This document shows, in pieces, positions 26,648 to 34,468 of a DNA stretch of 64,000 bases (position 1 is the first letter of the stretch; each line of letters opens with the position of its first letter). Under the pieces are notes generated by a model. The model was not told where the DNA came from. It was given only the letters and a program-made list of their open reading frames with translations, and did no database searches. Source of the stretch: Acidobacteriaceae bacterium (GTDB lineage Bacteria > Acidobacteriota > Terriglobia > Bryobacterales > Bryobacteraceae); assembly GCA_019240405.1 (NCBI GenBank), contig JAFAYL010000004.1, positions 1-64,000 of the forward strand, given 5' to 3'. The position numbers and the translations under genes are program-made.

Positions 26648-27876
26648 AGCAGTGGCTCTTGGCTGCATGCGCGGCGAGTATTTTTGCCGCCCATTCGCAA
26701 GCTGCCGAGGGATGCGCTGCCGCAAAGGATCTGGTTGTCAGCGCGCTGGAGCGGGTTTCAGCGCGGCCCAACCAGAATGATCTCGAGGCAGGACTGCAAC
26801 TCCTCAAACGCGCCGAGGAGATGTGCGATGAGAACGGGGACGCCTGGTATTACCGGTCGCTCTTCGAGCGGCAATTAGGAAATGGCCGCAAGGCTGATTA
26901 CGCCCTGACGAATGCGCGCGAGAGGCACTCGGAGGCGCTAAGCGCGAGCGATGATCCGTTCCGGCTGGCGACGCCAACGCGCGAGGTAAAGATTCCGTCG
27001 CCTCCACCGGGCGCCTGCCGAAATGAATCCCATGCCGCTGCAGCCGACGATGCGAAACCCGAGGTTGAGCAGAAGTGGGCGCTGGTTATCGGCATTGCGA
27101 GCTTTCGCGATCCGGATCTCGATTTGAAATTTACGGTGAAGGACGCTTCGGCGTTTGCAGACTTGCTGCGCGATTCGCGGTATGGCCGCTTTCGAGCAGA
27201 TCATGTGAAGGTTCTGGAAGACGGGCAGGCTACGACGCAGCAGATCAAAGCGGGTCTGAACTGGCTCGCGCGCATGGCCTGTGAAGGCGATTTGGCGGTG
27301 ATTTACATCGCAACGCACGGGACGTCTCGCGAACAGGACGTGGCGGGAGCGAACTACGTTGTCACGTACGATACGGATGCGAGTTCGTTCGACGGCCTTT
27401 ACTCGACGGCGATTCCGATGGTCGAGATCTCGAATGTTGTACGCACGCGTCTGCGGGCGCGGAAGGTTGCGGTCTTCCTAGATACATGCCATAGCGGCGG
27501 GGCGATCACGAAAACGATCACGCTACCGGCATCGATTTCGGCTCAGATGCTCGACCACATTCGCGAGGGTACCGGGCGCGCGATTCTCACGGCCAGCCAA
27601 GCGGAAGAGAAGTCGCATGAGCTGGCGAGTTATGGGCACGGACTATTTACATATCATTTGATACACGCGCTGCAGCAGCAAGGCGGACGAGTGTCTATCG
27701 ACGCCGTTTATCAGTATGTCCGGGATCACGTCGACCAGGATGCCAGCGCACGGGGATTGGAACAGCATCCGGTATTCAGCAGAAGCGACGAGCAGAGCGC
27801 AGTCGTAATCGGCATTCCGCCACAAGGGGCAAACGGAGTTCCTGGCGTGCTTCTGTCTCCGTTTTTCTTTTACTGA
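26644..27876 (+). CDS. Secreted caspase-family (C14) peptidase
   Basis: A 410-residue protein with signal peptide (~1-20), a short helical region (~25-100, TPR-like) and a caspase fold from ~143. The catalytic dyad is visible: H225 in VIYIATHGTS and C282 in VFLDTCHSGGA, with WALVIGIASFRD as the opening strand. It therefore belongs to the metacaspase/orthocaspase group (Peptidase C14), which usually cuts after basic residues. With a signal peptide it would act outside the cytoplasm. Coupled by ATGA to the upstream repeat protein, and overlapping tail-to-tail by seven bases with the gene opposite. Confidence 0.88.
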   Translation: MKQWLLAACAASIFAAHSQAAEGCAAAKDLVVSALERVSARPNQNDLEAGLQLLKRAEEMCDENGDAWYYRSLFERQLGNGRKADYALTNARERHSEALSASDDPFRLATPTREVKIPSPPPGACRNESHAAAADDAKPEVEQKWALVIGIASFRDPDLDLKFTVKDASAFADLLRDSRYGRFRADHVKVLEDGQATTQQIKAGLNWLARMACEGDLAVIYIATHGTSREQDVAGANYVVTYDTDASSFDGLYSTAIPMVEISNVVRTRLRARKVAVFLDTCHSGGAITKTITLPASISAQMLDHIREGTGRAILTASQAEEKSHELASYGHGLFTYHLIHALQQQGGRVSIDAVYQYVRDHVDQDASARGLEQHPVFSRSDEQSAVVIGIPPQGANGVPGVLLSPFFFY

Positions 27877-28871
27877 TCCTCGCCGGAACAGCCGCCCGGC
27901 AGATTCTCAATCGCGGCTCTCAACTCCCTCACTCTCGCCATGTTGCCGGCGTTTTCTTCGGCTGCTGCAGCGGCTTGAAGCAGCGGGCAACTTTCCGGAG
28001 CGAGCTTTAGGGCAGCTTCGCTCTCTTGCGCCGCCTCCCAGTAGAGCTTTCGCTTATCGAACGAGTACGCACGCCCTATCAGTCGGAGTAAGTCGTTTCG
28101 CTGGCGGTCCCAAAACGCGAGCTCTTGCGCAAGATTCTTTTCTTCAGCAGCGCTGATTACGGTGAACGGGACCCTGCCGCCAGCTTGATCAGTGGACCAC
28201 TGCAGAATCAGGCTATATGGATTCGTGTGACTCTGCTCTTGAGATGCACCAAGGGCGCGGCGAGCTTCGGGAGAATCCAATTTGCCAAGGGTCACGTCGG
28301 CATCAGCGGTCCATATTGTCTTGTTTGCGGCGGAAATTTGGAGGTGTATTTTGCCAGAGTCCGATGCTGGTTTCCAAAGAATTATGAAGCGGTCGGGCAA
28401 CACTACGGAATCCGTTACTGGATAGATCAGGCGAGATGAGCCTTCGCGCGTCGCCGCAGGGCGGGCGTGATAAGCGAGAGCACGGCCGATCTCGTTTTCA
28501 GAAGGCGTTGGCGCGGGCGATTTAGTTGACCCCACCTGTACTTGCTCGGCAGCCGGGTTGGAGGGAACACGGAACCAACCTGCTTTAGCGCTGATGGCCT
28601 GCGGTTCGCCTATTGCGGGGATCACAACCATATAGCCGTCACTGCTGTCGCAGCGGATCTCCTCGCCCGTGTGAAGACGGCGGCCTCGATCGTGCGTTTC
28701 GGTGATCGGTGTAGCGGGAGAGTTTGAATCCTTCCGCCAGCTCGCCTTGCAACCAATGTGATCGAGAATGGCGGCAGTCGGGGAGTTGTCCGGATTGCAC
28801 AGACTCAGATGACTTCCGATCAGGATCAAGGAACCAGCGCTCAGTTTGGCGATTCCGGGCCGCAGGCTCAT
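27870..28871 (-). CDS. Unknown exported protein of the CHASE2/caspase cluster
   Basis: About 333 residues from the ATG at 28871, which overlaps the CHASE2 stop as ATGA; an upstream in-frame reading to 28928 is less likely. An N-terminal hydrophobic stretch (AGSLILIGSHLSLC) may be a signal sequence. The middle part has RRLHTGEEIRCDSSDGYMVV, a pattern loosely like FecR-type ligand domains. The C-terminal ~80 residues are helical and TPR-like (KLYWEAAQESEAALKLAPESCPLL). I do not recognise the family. FecR-like plus repeat proteins beside CHASE2 and caspase genes would fit an envelope sensing complex, but that is inference. Confidence 0.6.
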   Translation of the reverse strand: MSLRPGIAKLSAGSLILIGSHLSLCNPDNSPTAAILDHIGCKASWRKDSNSPATPITETHDRGRRLHTGEEIRCDSSDGYMVVIPAIGEPQAISAKAGWFRVPSNPAAEQVQVGSTKSPAPTPSENEIGRALAYHARPAATREGSSRLIYPVTDSVVLPDRFIILWKPASDSGKIHLQISAANKTIWTADADVTLGKLDSPEARRALGASQEQSHTNPYSLILQWSTDQAGGRVPFTVISAAEEKNLAQELAFWDRQRNDLLRLIGRAYSFDKRKLYWEAAQESEAALKLAPESCPLLQAAAAAEENAGNMARVRELRAAIENLPGGCSGEDQ

Positions 28872-30271
28872 TGGGCTTTCTTCCCAGCGTGCTTCTCCGG
28901 CTCGGATTGTAAAACCAGCTTGCGCCACATTTCACCCGTCCAATGCACCGCTTCTGTAGCCCATTCTTCATGATTTTCGAGCCAGGAGTGAACGGCGAGA
29001 ACGAACATGACCAGCAAATAGTCATCCCACAACCAACGCGTGTAGTTGAGCATTACATCGCCAAGAATGAAAACGAGGACCATTGCGCCGACGGTGACGA
29101 CGCGATTCAAGCGATGAATGTTGACGGTTTCGGAGCTACAGATATAAATAAGACGGATTGCGGCGACGAATCCGAAGACAAGCAGTGAAAAGAGGGCGTC
29201 GAGCGCAATTCGCCCCGGCTCCGTCAAGTGCAGCAATCTCAAATCGTTTCCAAGCAACGTGTATGCTGCGCAAGCGTGGAGCAGAACGCCGGCATATTGA
29301 TCTGCATGGCCGGGAACTGGAAATTTGTCGCTCGCTTCCGATTCCCACTCGTCGACTTGCTCGGTGCCCCGCGGCAGGAGGCCTCGACCGAGAAGCACAA
29401 TTTTCCCTGCGAGATCGTGCGCGCTGAGAGTCCGCGGGTCACGCGGCTGGACCTTTTGATCACGCCAGTAGACGTGAACGGCATTATCGCGAAAGTAGTC
29501 AATCGGACTGAAATCCACCCAAAACTGCTGGTAGATGATATGAGCGGTGTCTTCTTCCGTTTCGGTGCGCTTGAGCGCCCACGCGAGCCAGCCGGGAGGA
29601 TCACTCGGATCCGCGATATACCGGGAATTGCGGAAGACACGAGCCAGCGCACCGCCGAGAGATGGTATTTCCTGGAGCTCCGTTTCAGAACTTGGAATTT
29701 TCACCGACTCGTCCATCAAATGATTAGGACCGTATTCGCCCGGGTTGGCACGGCCGACGTAAGCGGCCAGGTCCTTATAGCGCGAGTCGACGAGCCAATA
29801 CTGAGGTCCGAATTTGAGGCTCGAGTGAACACCAACGAAGAGAGATCCATTTAGCGCCTCTTGCCAACGCAAGCACTGCTCAAGGAACAGCTTGTCTTCG
29901 TTCGTGTAGAAGCGGCCCCTCTGGAGCGGCGAGAAATCCACGTCAAGTCCAACGGCGAGCGGACCCGCGTGAACGACTGTGTCCATCAGCGACGCGAGAG
30001 CCGTTCGAGAAGTGTAGCCATTCGCCATCGGAAAATCCTCGAAATCGACGACTACGATTCTTTGTTTTGGCTCGATTGGCTTGAGATTGAACTGGAGCCA
30101 GTCGTAGAGGTACTCCTCAAGAAATGCGAAGCGCTGTAGTTTCTCCGCTTCACCCTTCAACCAGGCGAGCGCGACGGTAAGGATTAAAGCGGTGAACGAG
30201 TCCCGCAAAATGTGATGGAAGCGCGTTCGCACAATGGCGCGCGAGTGCCGATCGGACAAAGCCTTGTTCAT
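28868..30271 (-). CDS. CHASE2-domain membrane protein
   Basis: About 467 residues from the ATG at 30271 (a GTG at 30301 would add ten). One N-terminal membrane helix (~25-40), then an extracytoplasmic CHASE2 domain (~50-340): YDWLQFNLKPIEPKQRIVVVDFED, ALASLMDTVVHAGPLAVGLDVDF and GKIVLLGRGL are its recognisable parts. Three membrane helices follow (~355-440) and a short cytoplasmic tail. No kinase, cyclase or other output domain is attached, so it needs a partner. The next gene is coupled by ATGA, and the caspase gene lies convergent. Confidence 0.85.
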   Translation of the reverse strand: MNKALSDRHSRAIVRTRFHHILRDSFTALILTVALAWLKGEAEKLQRFAFLEEYLYDWLQFNLKPIEPKQRIVVVDFEDFPMANGYTSRTALASLMDTVVHAGPLAVGLDVDFSPLQRGRFYTNEDKLFLEQCLRWQEALNGSLFVGVHSSLKFGPQYWLVDSRYKDLAAYVGRANPGEYGPNHLMDESVKIPSSETELQEIPSLGGALARVFRNSRYIADPSDPPGWLAWALKRTETEEDTAHIIYQQFWVDFSPIDYFRDNAVHVYWRDQKVQPRDPRTLSAHDLAGKIVLLGRGLLPRGTEQVDEWESEASDKFPVPGHADQYAGVLLHACAAYTLLGNDLRLLHLTEPGRIALDALFSLLVFGFVAAIRLIYICSSETVNIHRLNRVVTVGAMVLVFILGDVMLNYTRWLWDDYLLVMFVLAVHSWLENHEEWATEAVHWTGEMWRKLVLQSEPEKHAGKKAQ

Positions 30272-30351
30272 CCGGTTCGATTTGGATGATCGGTGTGGCA
30301 CGCAGACTCTGATAACGGTGTGAATCTATACTAACGAAACAGGAGGCGTAA

Positions 30352-30816
30352 ATGAAATCACTTGCAGTAGCATTGCTTGCGCTGGTCCCGTTAGCGGCCG
30401 GCGCTCAAGACACACAGAAAGGAACGAAACCGGAGAATGATCGTTTCCAGGGAACATGGAAGCTGGATGTTGCGAAATCGAAATTCAGTCCTGGTCCTGC
30501 GCCGCAAAGCGTGACTGTGACGATCGGTTCGGATAAAGTTACGGTCGACGAAGTGCATGCGGACGGAAAAACGGAGAACTGGTCCTATACGCCCTCACCT
30601 GGCACTGAGGCGACCATCACCGGAATGGATAACGCAAGCGTACTGGAAAAGCGTGTGAATGATCGCACAATTGAGCACAACTGGAAGTTCGGAAATTCGA
30701 CAATGCAGGGCAGAGGAGTGCTTTCGAGGGACGGAAAGCGGATGACGTACACGCTAACCGGCACTACACCGGATGGCAAGCCTGTCCATAACGTTGAAAT
30801 TTACGAAAAACAATAG
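30352..30816 (+). CDS. Small secreted beta-barrel-like protein
   Basis: A 154-residue exported protein (signal peptide 1-18, ending AGAQ) preceded by a strong AGGAGG site. The body is beta-rich: FQGTWKLDVAKSKFSPGP, ENWSYTPSP, NDRTIEHNWKFG and KRMTYTLTGT, in the pattern of lipocalin-like acidobacterial proteins. TATACT at 30327-30332 would make a good -10 element, though no matching -35 is clear. The M24 peptidase starts directly after its stop codon. Ligand unknown. Confidence 0.75.
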   Translation: MKSLAVALLALVPLAAGAQDTQKGTKPENDRFQGTWKLDVAKSKFSPGPAPQSVTVTIGSDKVTVDEVHADGKTENWSYTPSPGTEATITGMDNASVLEKRVNDRTIEHNWKFGNSTMQGRGVLSRDGKRMTYTLTGTTPDGKPVHNVEIYEKQ

Positions 30817-32061
30817 ATGCGAATCGTTCGCGCGATTCTTCTTTTAGGCGGGCTGCTGTGGCCCGCCTTTTTGCACAGCGCGATTCCGCTGTCCGAGTAT
30901 CACCAGCGGCGCGAGAAGCTGCGCAAGGACCTAAACGGCAGCGTGGTTCTTTTCGGGCAAAGAGAAGACCGTGAGCTGATCGGCAGATTCCGGCAGGAAT
31001 CGAATTTCTATTACCTCACTGGATGGACGGAGCCGGGCGCCAGACTGCTGATTACGCATGATGATGAGATCCTGTTCCTGCCTCATCACGATGAGCGCGT
31101 GGAACGGTACACCGGGCGGCGCACGTCGGCGGAGGATTCGGACTCTAAGGAGAAGACGGGTTTCCAAAATGTCTTACCGGTTGAGAAGTTCGAGTCGCAA
31201 CTTTTGAAGGCTCTGGATTCGGGGCCGGAAGTGTATGCGCTTTTGCATTCGCGAGACGAGGACGCGCTGAAATCTCTGCTTGCATTCCGCGAGTTGCGGG
31301 ATGGGGAAGGAAAAATCGGGCCGCTGCGACGGATTAAATCGAAAGCAGAGATTGCGGAATTGCAGCGGGCGGCGGATGTAAGCATGGCGGCTCATCGCGC
31401 GGCGTGGAACCGATTGACGCCCGGGGCGCACGAGTATGACGCGCAGGCGGCGTTTACGGAAGTGATGCTGGATCGCGGGTGCGAGGACTATGCATACCCG
31501 CCGATTATCGGCTCGGGACCGAATGGAACGGTGCTGCATTATGAAGCGAACCGGCGGCGGATGGATCGAGGGGAAGTGGTGGTGATCGACGCGGCGGCGG
31601 AGTGCGATTACTACGCGAGCGATATTACGCGAACGATTCCCGTGGGCGGCAAGTATAGCGCACGCGAGCGCGAGATCTACGAGATTGTGCTGGGGGCGCA
31701 GAAGGCGGCGATTGCGGCGATCAAGCCGGGTGCAATGTATTACGGCGAAACCGGAACTATCTCTCAGATTGCGAAAGACTACATCAATTCGCACGGAAAG
31801 GATCAGCACGGCGAGCCGCTGGGGAAGTATTTCACGCACGGGCTCGGGCATTTTGTCGGAATCGATGTGCACGATGCGGGTGGAGTGCCGCTCAAGCTGG
31901 AAGAAGGGATGGTGCTGACGGTTGAGCCGGGCATTTATATTCCGGAAGAGAATATCGGGGTGCGCATTGAAGATGTAGTGTTGGTGACGCATGATGGAGC
32001 GCGCGTAATGACTGCGGCGCTGCCGAAAGAGCCGACTGAAGTGGAGAAGGCGCTGCAATGA
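30817..32061 (+). CDS. Xaa-Pro aminopeptidase (M24), exported
   Basis: A 414-residue metallopeptidase with a signal peptide (~1-21). An N-terminal creatinase-type domain (~25-165, with FYYLTGWTEPGA) precedes the pita-bread catalytic domain. Metal ligands are visible in VVIDAAAECDYYASDITRT (two Asp), THGLGHFVGIDVHD (His), LTVEPGIYI (Glu) and RIEDVVLVT (Glu). It removes an N-terminal residue preceding proline. Presence of a signal peptide puts it in the periplasm, unlike E. coli PepP. It starts at the base after the previous stop codon, so it is in the same operon. Confidence 0.9.
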   Translation: MRIVRAILLLGGLLWPAFLHSAIPLSEYHQRREKLRKDLNGSVVLFGQREDRELIGRFRQESNFYYLTGWTEPGARLLITHDDEILFLPHHDERVERYTGRRTSAEDSDSKEKTGFQNVLPVEKFESQLLKALDSGPEVYALLHSRDEDALKSLLAFRELRDGEGKIGPLRRIKSKAEIAELQRAADVSMAAHRAAWNRLTPGAHEYDAQAAFTEVMLDRGCEDYAYPPIIGSGPNGTVLHYEANRRRMDRGEVVVIDAAAECDYYASDITRTIPVGGKYSAREREIYEIVLGAQKAAIAAIKPGAMYYGETGTISQIAKDYINSHGKDQHGEPLGKYFTHGLGHFVGIDVHDAGGVPLKLEEGMVLTVEPGIYIPEENIGVRIEDVVLVTHDGARVMTAALPKEPTEVEKALQ

Positions 32062-32131
32062 AGAGGCAACGATCCCGCAACTGAAAAACATTGCATTGAC
32101 CCGCTGGTTTGCTCCGGGCCCCGAACGTGGG

Positions 32132-32833
32132 CTATGCGGCTTTTTGCGGGCGGATGGGCCTTTCTGCTGCCTCTTCGGCGCGAAGTTCTGCGGCGATTCT
32201 GTCCATTTGCAGCATGTTGGTTTTCGAGATCTGGTGATCCATTTCGGCTTGGCGGAATAGGAGATCCCAGTGATGCATGTCCTGCTTGCGCTTTTCGGCG
32301 GCTTCGCGGCGCGCGTGGTCGGCGGCTTGACGCTCTTCGTACGCTTGTCGGCGTCGCGCTCGCTCTTCTTGCTGCGCTAGTTTGCGCTGCTGCGATTCGA
32401 ACCCAATTTCGGCTTTACGCTTTTCCGCTCTGAGCTTTAGGAGCTGAGCGAGGCTCTTGTGGAAGGCGCGGTCGTGCGTGGTCTGGTAGCGGAGGTAGAG
32501 AGCGAGCTGTTTTTCCGGATCGTCCGGCGCGATCTCGGGTTGAAAGCAGGAATTTTGGAGCGTGATGGCGCGCTGGGTGAGCCAGTAGTGCTCGGCCAGT
32601 TTGCGAACCAGGATCTGTTCGGTTGGGGTGGCGGGTTGGTGCTCGAGATCGAGGCTCTGCAGGAGCTCGTCGAAAGCGTGCTGATCCTCCCAATCGAGGA
32701 CGGTGAATTGAGAACCGGAGAGGCCGTGCGAGAGATGGTTTCGCGCCGAGGCGGCTTTGCCTTCGGAAGTGCGGGGACCGGTAGAGTGTTGCGCATTGAC
32801 TTGGTTTGCGGTGACTTGAGCTAAGGTTGACAT
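32132..32833 (-). CDS. TGPRTSEGKA-family protein, function unknown
   Basis: About 233 residues from the ATG at 32833, which has AAAGGA upstream. The N-terminus carries a signature I recognise from a widespread acidobacterial/planctomycete hypothetical family: NQVNAQHSTGPRTSEGKAAS followed by ARNHLSHGL. The middle is helical (EQILVRKLAEHYWLTQRA) and the C-terminal half is a long charged coiled coil (~135-220, RRRQAYEERQAADHARREAAEKRKQ). Function unknown. An unusual leader with a terminator and a perfect 16-base hairpin lies upstream. Confidence 0.75.
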   Translation of the reverse strand: MSTLAQVTANQVNAQHSTGPRTSEGKAASARNHLSHGLSGSQFTVLDWEDQHAFDELLQSLDLEHQPATPTEQILVRKLAEHYWLTQRAITLQNSCFQPEIAPDDPEKQLALYLRYQTTHDRAFHKSLAQLLKLRAEKRKAEIGFESQQRKLAQQEERARRRQAYEERQAADHARREAAEKRKQDMHHWDLLFRQAEMDHQISKTNMLQMDRIAAELRAEEAAERPIRPQKAA

Positions 32834-32857
32834 GGATCGTCCTTTCGTTGCGTTTGA

Positions 32858-32891
32858 GGGCTGCGGGCTTGGCAAGCCAAGCCCGCAGCCC
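32858..32891. repeat. Perfect 16-base inverted repeat in the leader
   Basis: GGGCTGCGGGCTTGGC (32858-32873) is followed after two bases by its exact reverse complement (32876-32891). With a two-base centre the structure is nearly a perfect palindrome of 34 bases and would form a very stable hairpin in the mRNA of the reverse-strand gene, about 25 bases before its ATG. No T tract follows on either strand. Confidence 0.85.
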
Positions 32892-32897
32892 GAAATG

Positions 32898-32927
32898 AAA
32901 AAGCCCGGATGCGCGACGGCACCGGGC
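32898..32927 (-). terminator. Intrinsic terminator-like element in the leader
   Basis: On the reverse strand GCCCGGTGC pairs with GCA-t-CCGGGC (one bulged T) and is followed directly by five T residues (32898-32902). No reverse-strand gene lies upstream to be terminated, so it may be an attenuator of the TGPRTSEGKA-family gene, or the terminator of a gene lost when the IS entered. Confidence 0.6.
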
Positions 32928-33051
32928 GGTGAATGTGTCGAGGGCCGGGCGTGACAGGCCGCTACGTTCTATTCACCATTATACAGGAGCGGGACCAAAT
33001 CATTCCTTGTAAGTTGATGAAAACAGGAGAAATGTTGGGGCAATAACATAC

Positions 33052-33080
33052 TTGACTAACCGATACTCTTAGCGCATACT
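33052..33080 (+). promoter_or_regulatory. Promoter of the IS1595 transposase
   Basis: TTGACT (33052-33057), a 17-base spacer and CATACT (33075-33080) match the sigma70 consensus well. The ATG at 33087 is only seven bases from the -10 box, so the transcript would be essentially leaderless. Confidence 0.6.
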
Positions 33081-33086
33081 GGAAGC

Positions 33087-34034
33087 ATGAACAAGCTTCC
33101 TGAGACGCTACAAGAGGCGATCCTTTACTTCACCGATCAGGACAACGCAATTGAGTTCGTCCGTGACATTCGCTGGCCGGATGGTGTTGAATGCCCAACG
33201 TGCGGATCGAAGGAAGTCATCTACCTGAAGAACCAGCGGCGCTGGAAGTGCAAACACGATCACTCGAAGCAGCAGTTCTCGGTCAAGGTCGGGACGATTT
33301 TTGAAGACTCGCCCATTGGCTTAGATAAATGGCTTCCGGCTGCATGGCTCATTACCACTTGCAAGAACGGTATCAGTTCTTATGAGCTTGCGAAGGATCT
33401 TAAGGTCACGCAGAAAACAGCTTGGTTTATGCTCCACCGTGTGCGTCTGGCGATGAAAGCAAAATCCTTCGAGAAGCTCTCAGGCGAAGTTGAAGCGGAT
33501 GAGTGCTTCATCGGCGGCAAAGTGCGCAATATGCACAAGCACTCGAAGCGCAGAATCAAAGCCAACAATGATGGCAACTGGGGCAAGACGGTTGTGCTTG
33601 GGCTGTTAGAACGCCAGGGCCACGTTCGTGCCATGGTTGCTCCGAATCGCCGCAACACCCACGTCCATGCTCATGTTCTCAGCAATGTTGAACTAGGATC
33701 GGCTCTGTACACGGATGAAGCGGATATGTACAAGCAGCTTAACGGCCAGATCGTTCATGAATTTGTAGATCACATCTCGACATACGTACAGGGCCGTGTT
33801 CACATCAACGGCATGGAAAACTTCTGGTCGCTGCTGAAACGTACGCTCGGTGGCACGTATGTGAGCGTTGATCCGATGCACTTGTTCCGCTATCTAGACG
33901 AGCAGTGCTTCAGATACAACTTTCGTAAACTCACCGATCAGGAAAAGTTCATGATCGTTATTGCCCATGTAATTGGGCAGCGGTTGACGTATGCGGAATT
34001 GACGGGCAAGACGGGCGAGAAAGATCCCATATGA
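33087..34034 (+). CDS. IS1595-family transposase
   Basis: A complete 315-residue transposase. A zinc ribbon opens it (CPTCGS at 36-41, then CKHDHSKQQFSV), followed by a helix-turn-helix-like part (SYELAKDLKVTQKTAWFMLHRVR) and the DDE/N catalytic domain: D138 (EADECFIGG), D210 (YTDEADMY) and the HINGMENFWSLLKR motif (239-252). It looks intact. I could not find matching terminal inverted repeats in the 150 bases upstream or 300 downstream, so the ends of the element are not defined. A small ORF of the opposite strand sits 40 bases downstream. Confidence 0.93.
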   Translation: MNKLPETLQEAILYFTDQDNAIEFVRDIRWPDGVECPTCGSKEVIYLKNQRRWKCKHDHSKQQFSVKVGTIFEDSPIGLDKWLPAAWLITTCKNGISSYELAKDLKVTQKTAWFMLHRVRLAMKAKSFEKLSGEVEADECFIGGKVRNMHKHSKRRIKANNDGNWGKTVVLGLLERQGHVRAMVAPNRRNTHVHAHVLSNVELGSALYTDEADMYKQLNGQIVHEFVDHISTYVQGRVHINGMENFWSLLKRTLGGTYVSVDPMHLFRYLDEQCFRYNFRKLTDQEKFMIVIAHVIGQRLTYAELTGKTGEKDPI

Positions 34035-34074
34035 AGAGATCTCCCCTATGCGAACCAAGGAAGAGGGAAGAAGC

Positions 34075-34239
34075 CTAAGCAGCCCGACGCCGCTTAGCTT
34101 TCAGTCTCCGCCGCTTATTCTTGAGTTCTTTCTTTCTGATCTCATCCAGTTCAGCTTTTGAGACCGTAAGAATCTTTCGCAGTGAATCCTTGAACTGGGT
34201 GAACCGGACTTCTGGTGACGGTTCCGACGGAGGTTGCAT
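34075..34239 (-). CDS. 54-residue basic ORF beside the IS1595 transposase
   Basis: A short reverse-strand ORF from ATG at 34239 to TAG at 34075. It reads MQPPSEPSPEVRF, then TQFKDSLRKILTVSKAELDE, then a long lysine/arginine-rich helix ending RRRAA. The phrase KDSLRKILTVSKAEL is protein-like, amphipathic and followed by a coiled-coil type basic tail; I have seen similar short proteins next to other transposases. Convergent with the transposase, perhaps an accessory protein of the element or a small independent gene. No strong ribosome-binding site is seen. Confidence 0.6.
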   Translation of the reverse strand: MQPPSEPSPEVRFTQFKDSLRKILTVSKAELDEIRKKELKNKRRRLKAKRRRAA

Positions 34240-34332
34240 CTGCCATCAGTGTACGCTTTATTTAATCGCCACGAAACGGCAACCCTGATGCGCCCAGACG
34301 GAAGAAGGCAAACCGGAAATCACGGCGTACAA

Positions 34333-34431
34333 TCAAGTGCGCCTCCTAAATTCACCCACGCCGTAGATTGCCAATAGCAGCAATGCACCTAAACCTATAA
34401 GCCGGAGGGCCAGGAAGAACTCGCTCAACAT
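34333..34431 (-). CDS. Possible 32-residue single-helix membrane peptide
   Basis: A micro-ORF with one clear membrane helix: FFLALRLIGLGALLLLAIYGVG, read in pieces from residue 5 to 26, then a basic RRRT end. GAGG lies nine bases before the ATG at 34431. It diverges from the membrane/coiled-coil gene that starts 37 bases away. The long antisense ORF that shares its frame further upstream is not credible. Small size makes this uncertain. Confidence 0.3.
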   Translation of the reverse strand: MLSEFFLALRLIGLGALLLLAIYGVGEFRRRT

Positions 34432-34468
34432 GTGATCCCGCCTCAGATTTGAGATACAATCCTCCCCT

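Noticed and set aside
31174-32091. A 305-residue reverse ORF opposite the M24 aminopeptidase
   Set aside because: Arg/His-rich antisense reading of a confidently identified peptidase.
33000-34340. Terminal inverted repeats of the IS1595 element
   Set aside because: I compared the flanks by eye and found no matching ends; the element borders are therefore not given.
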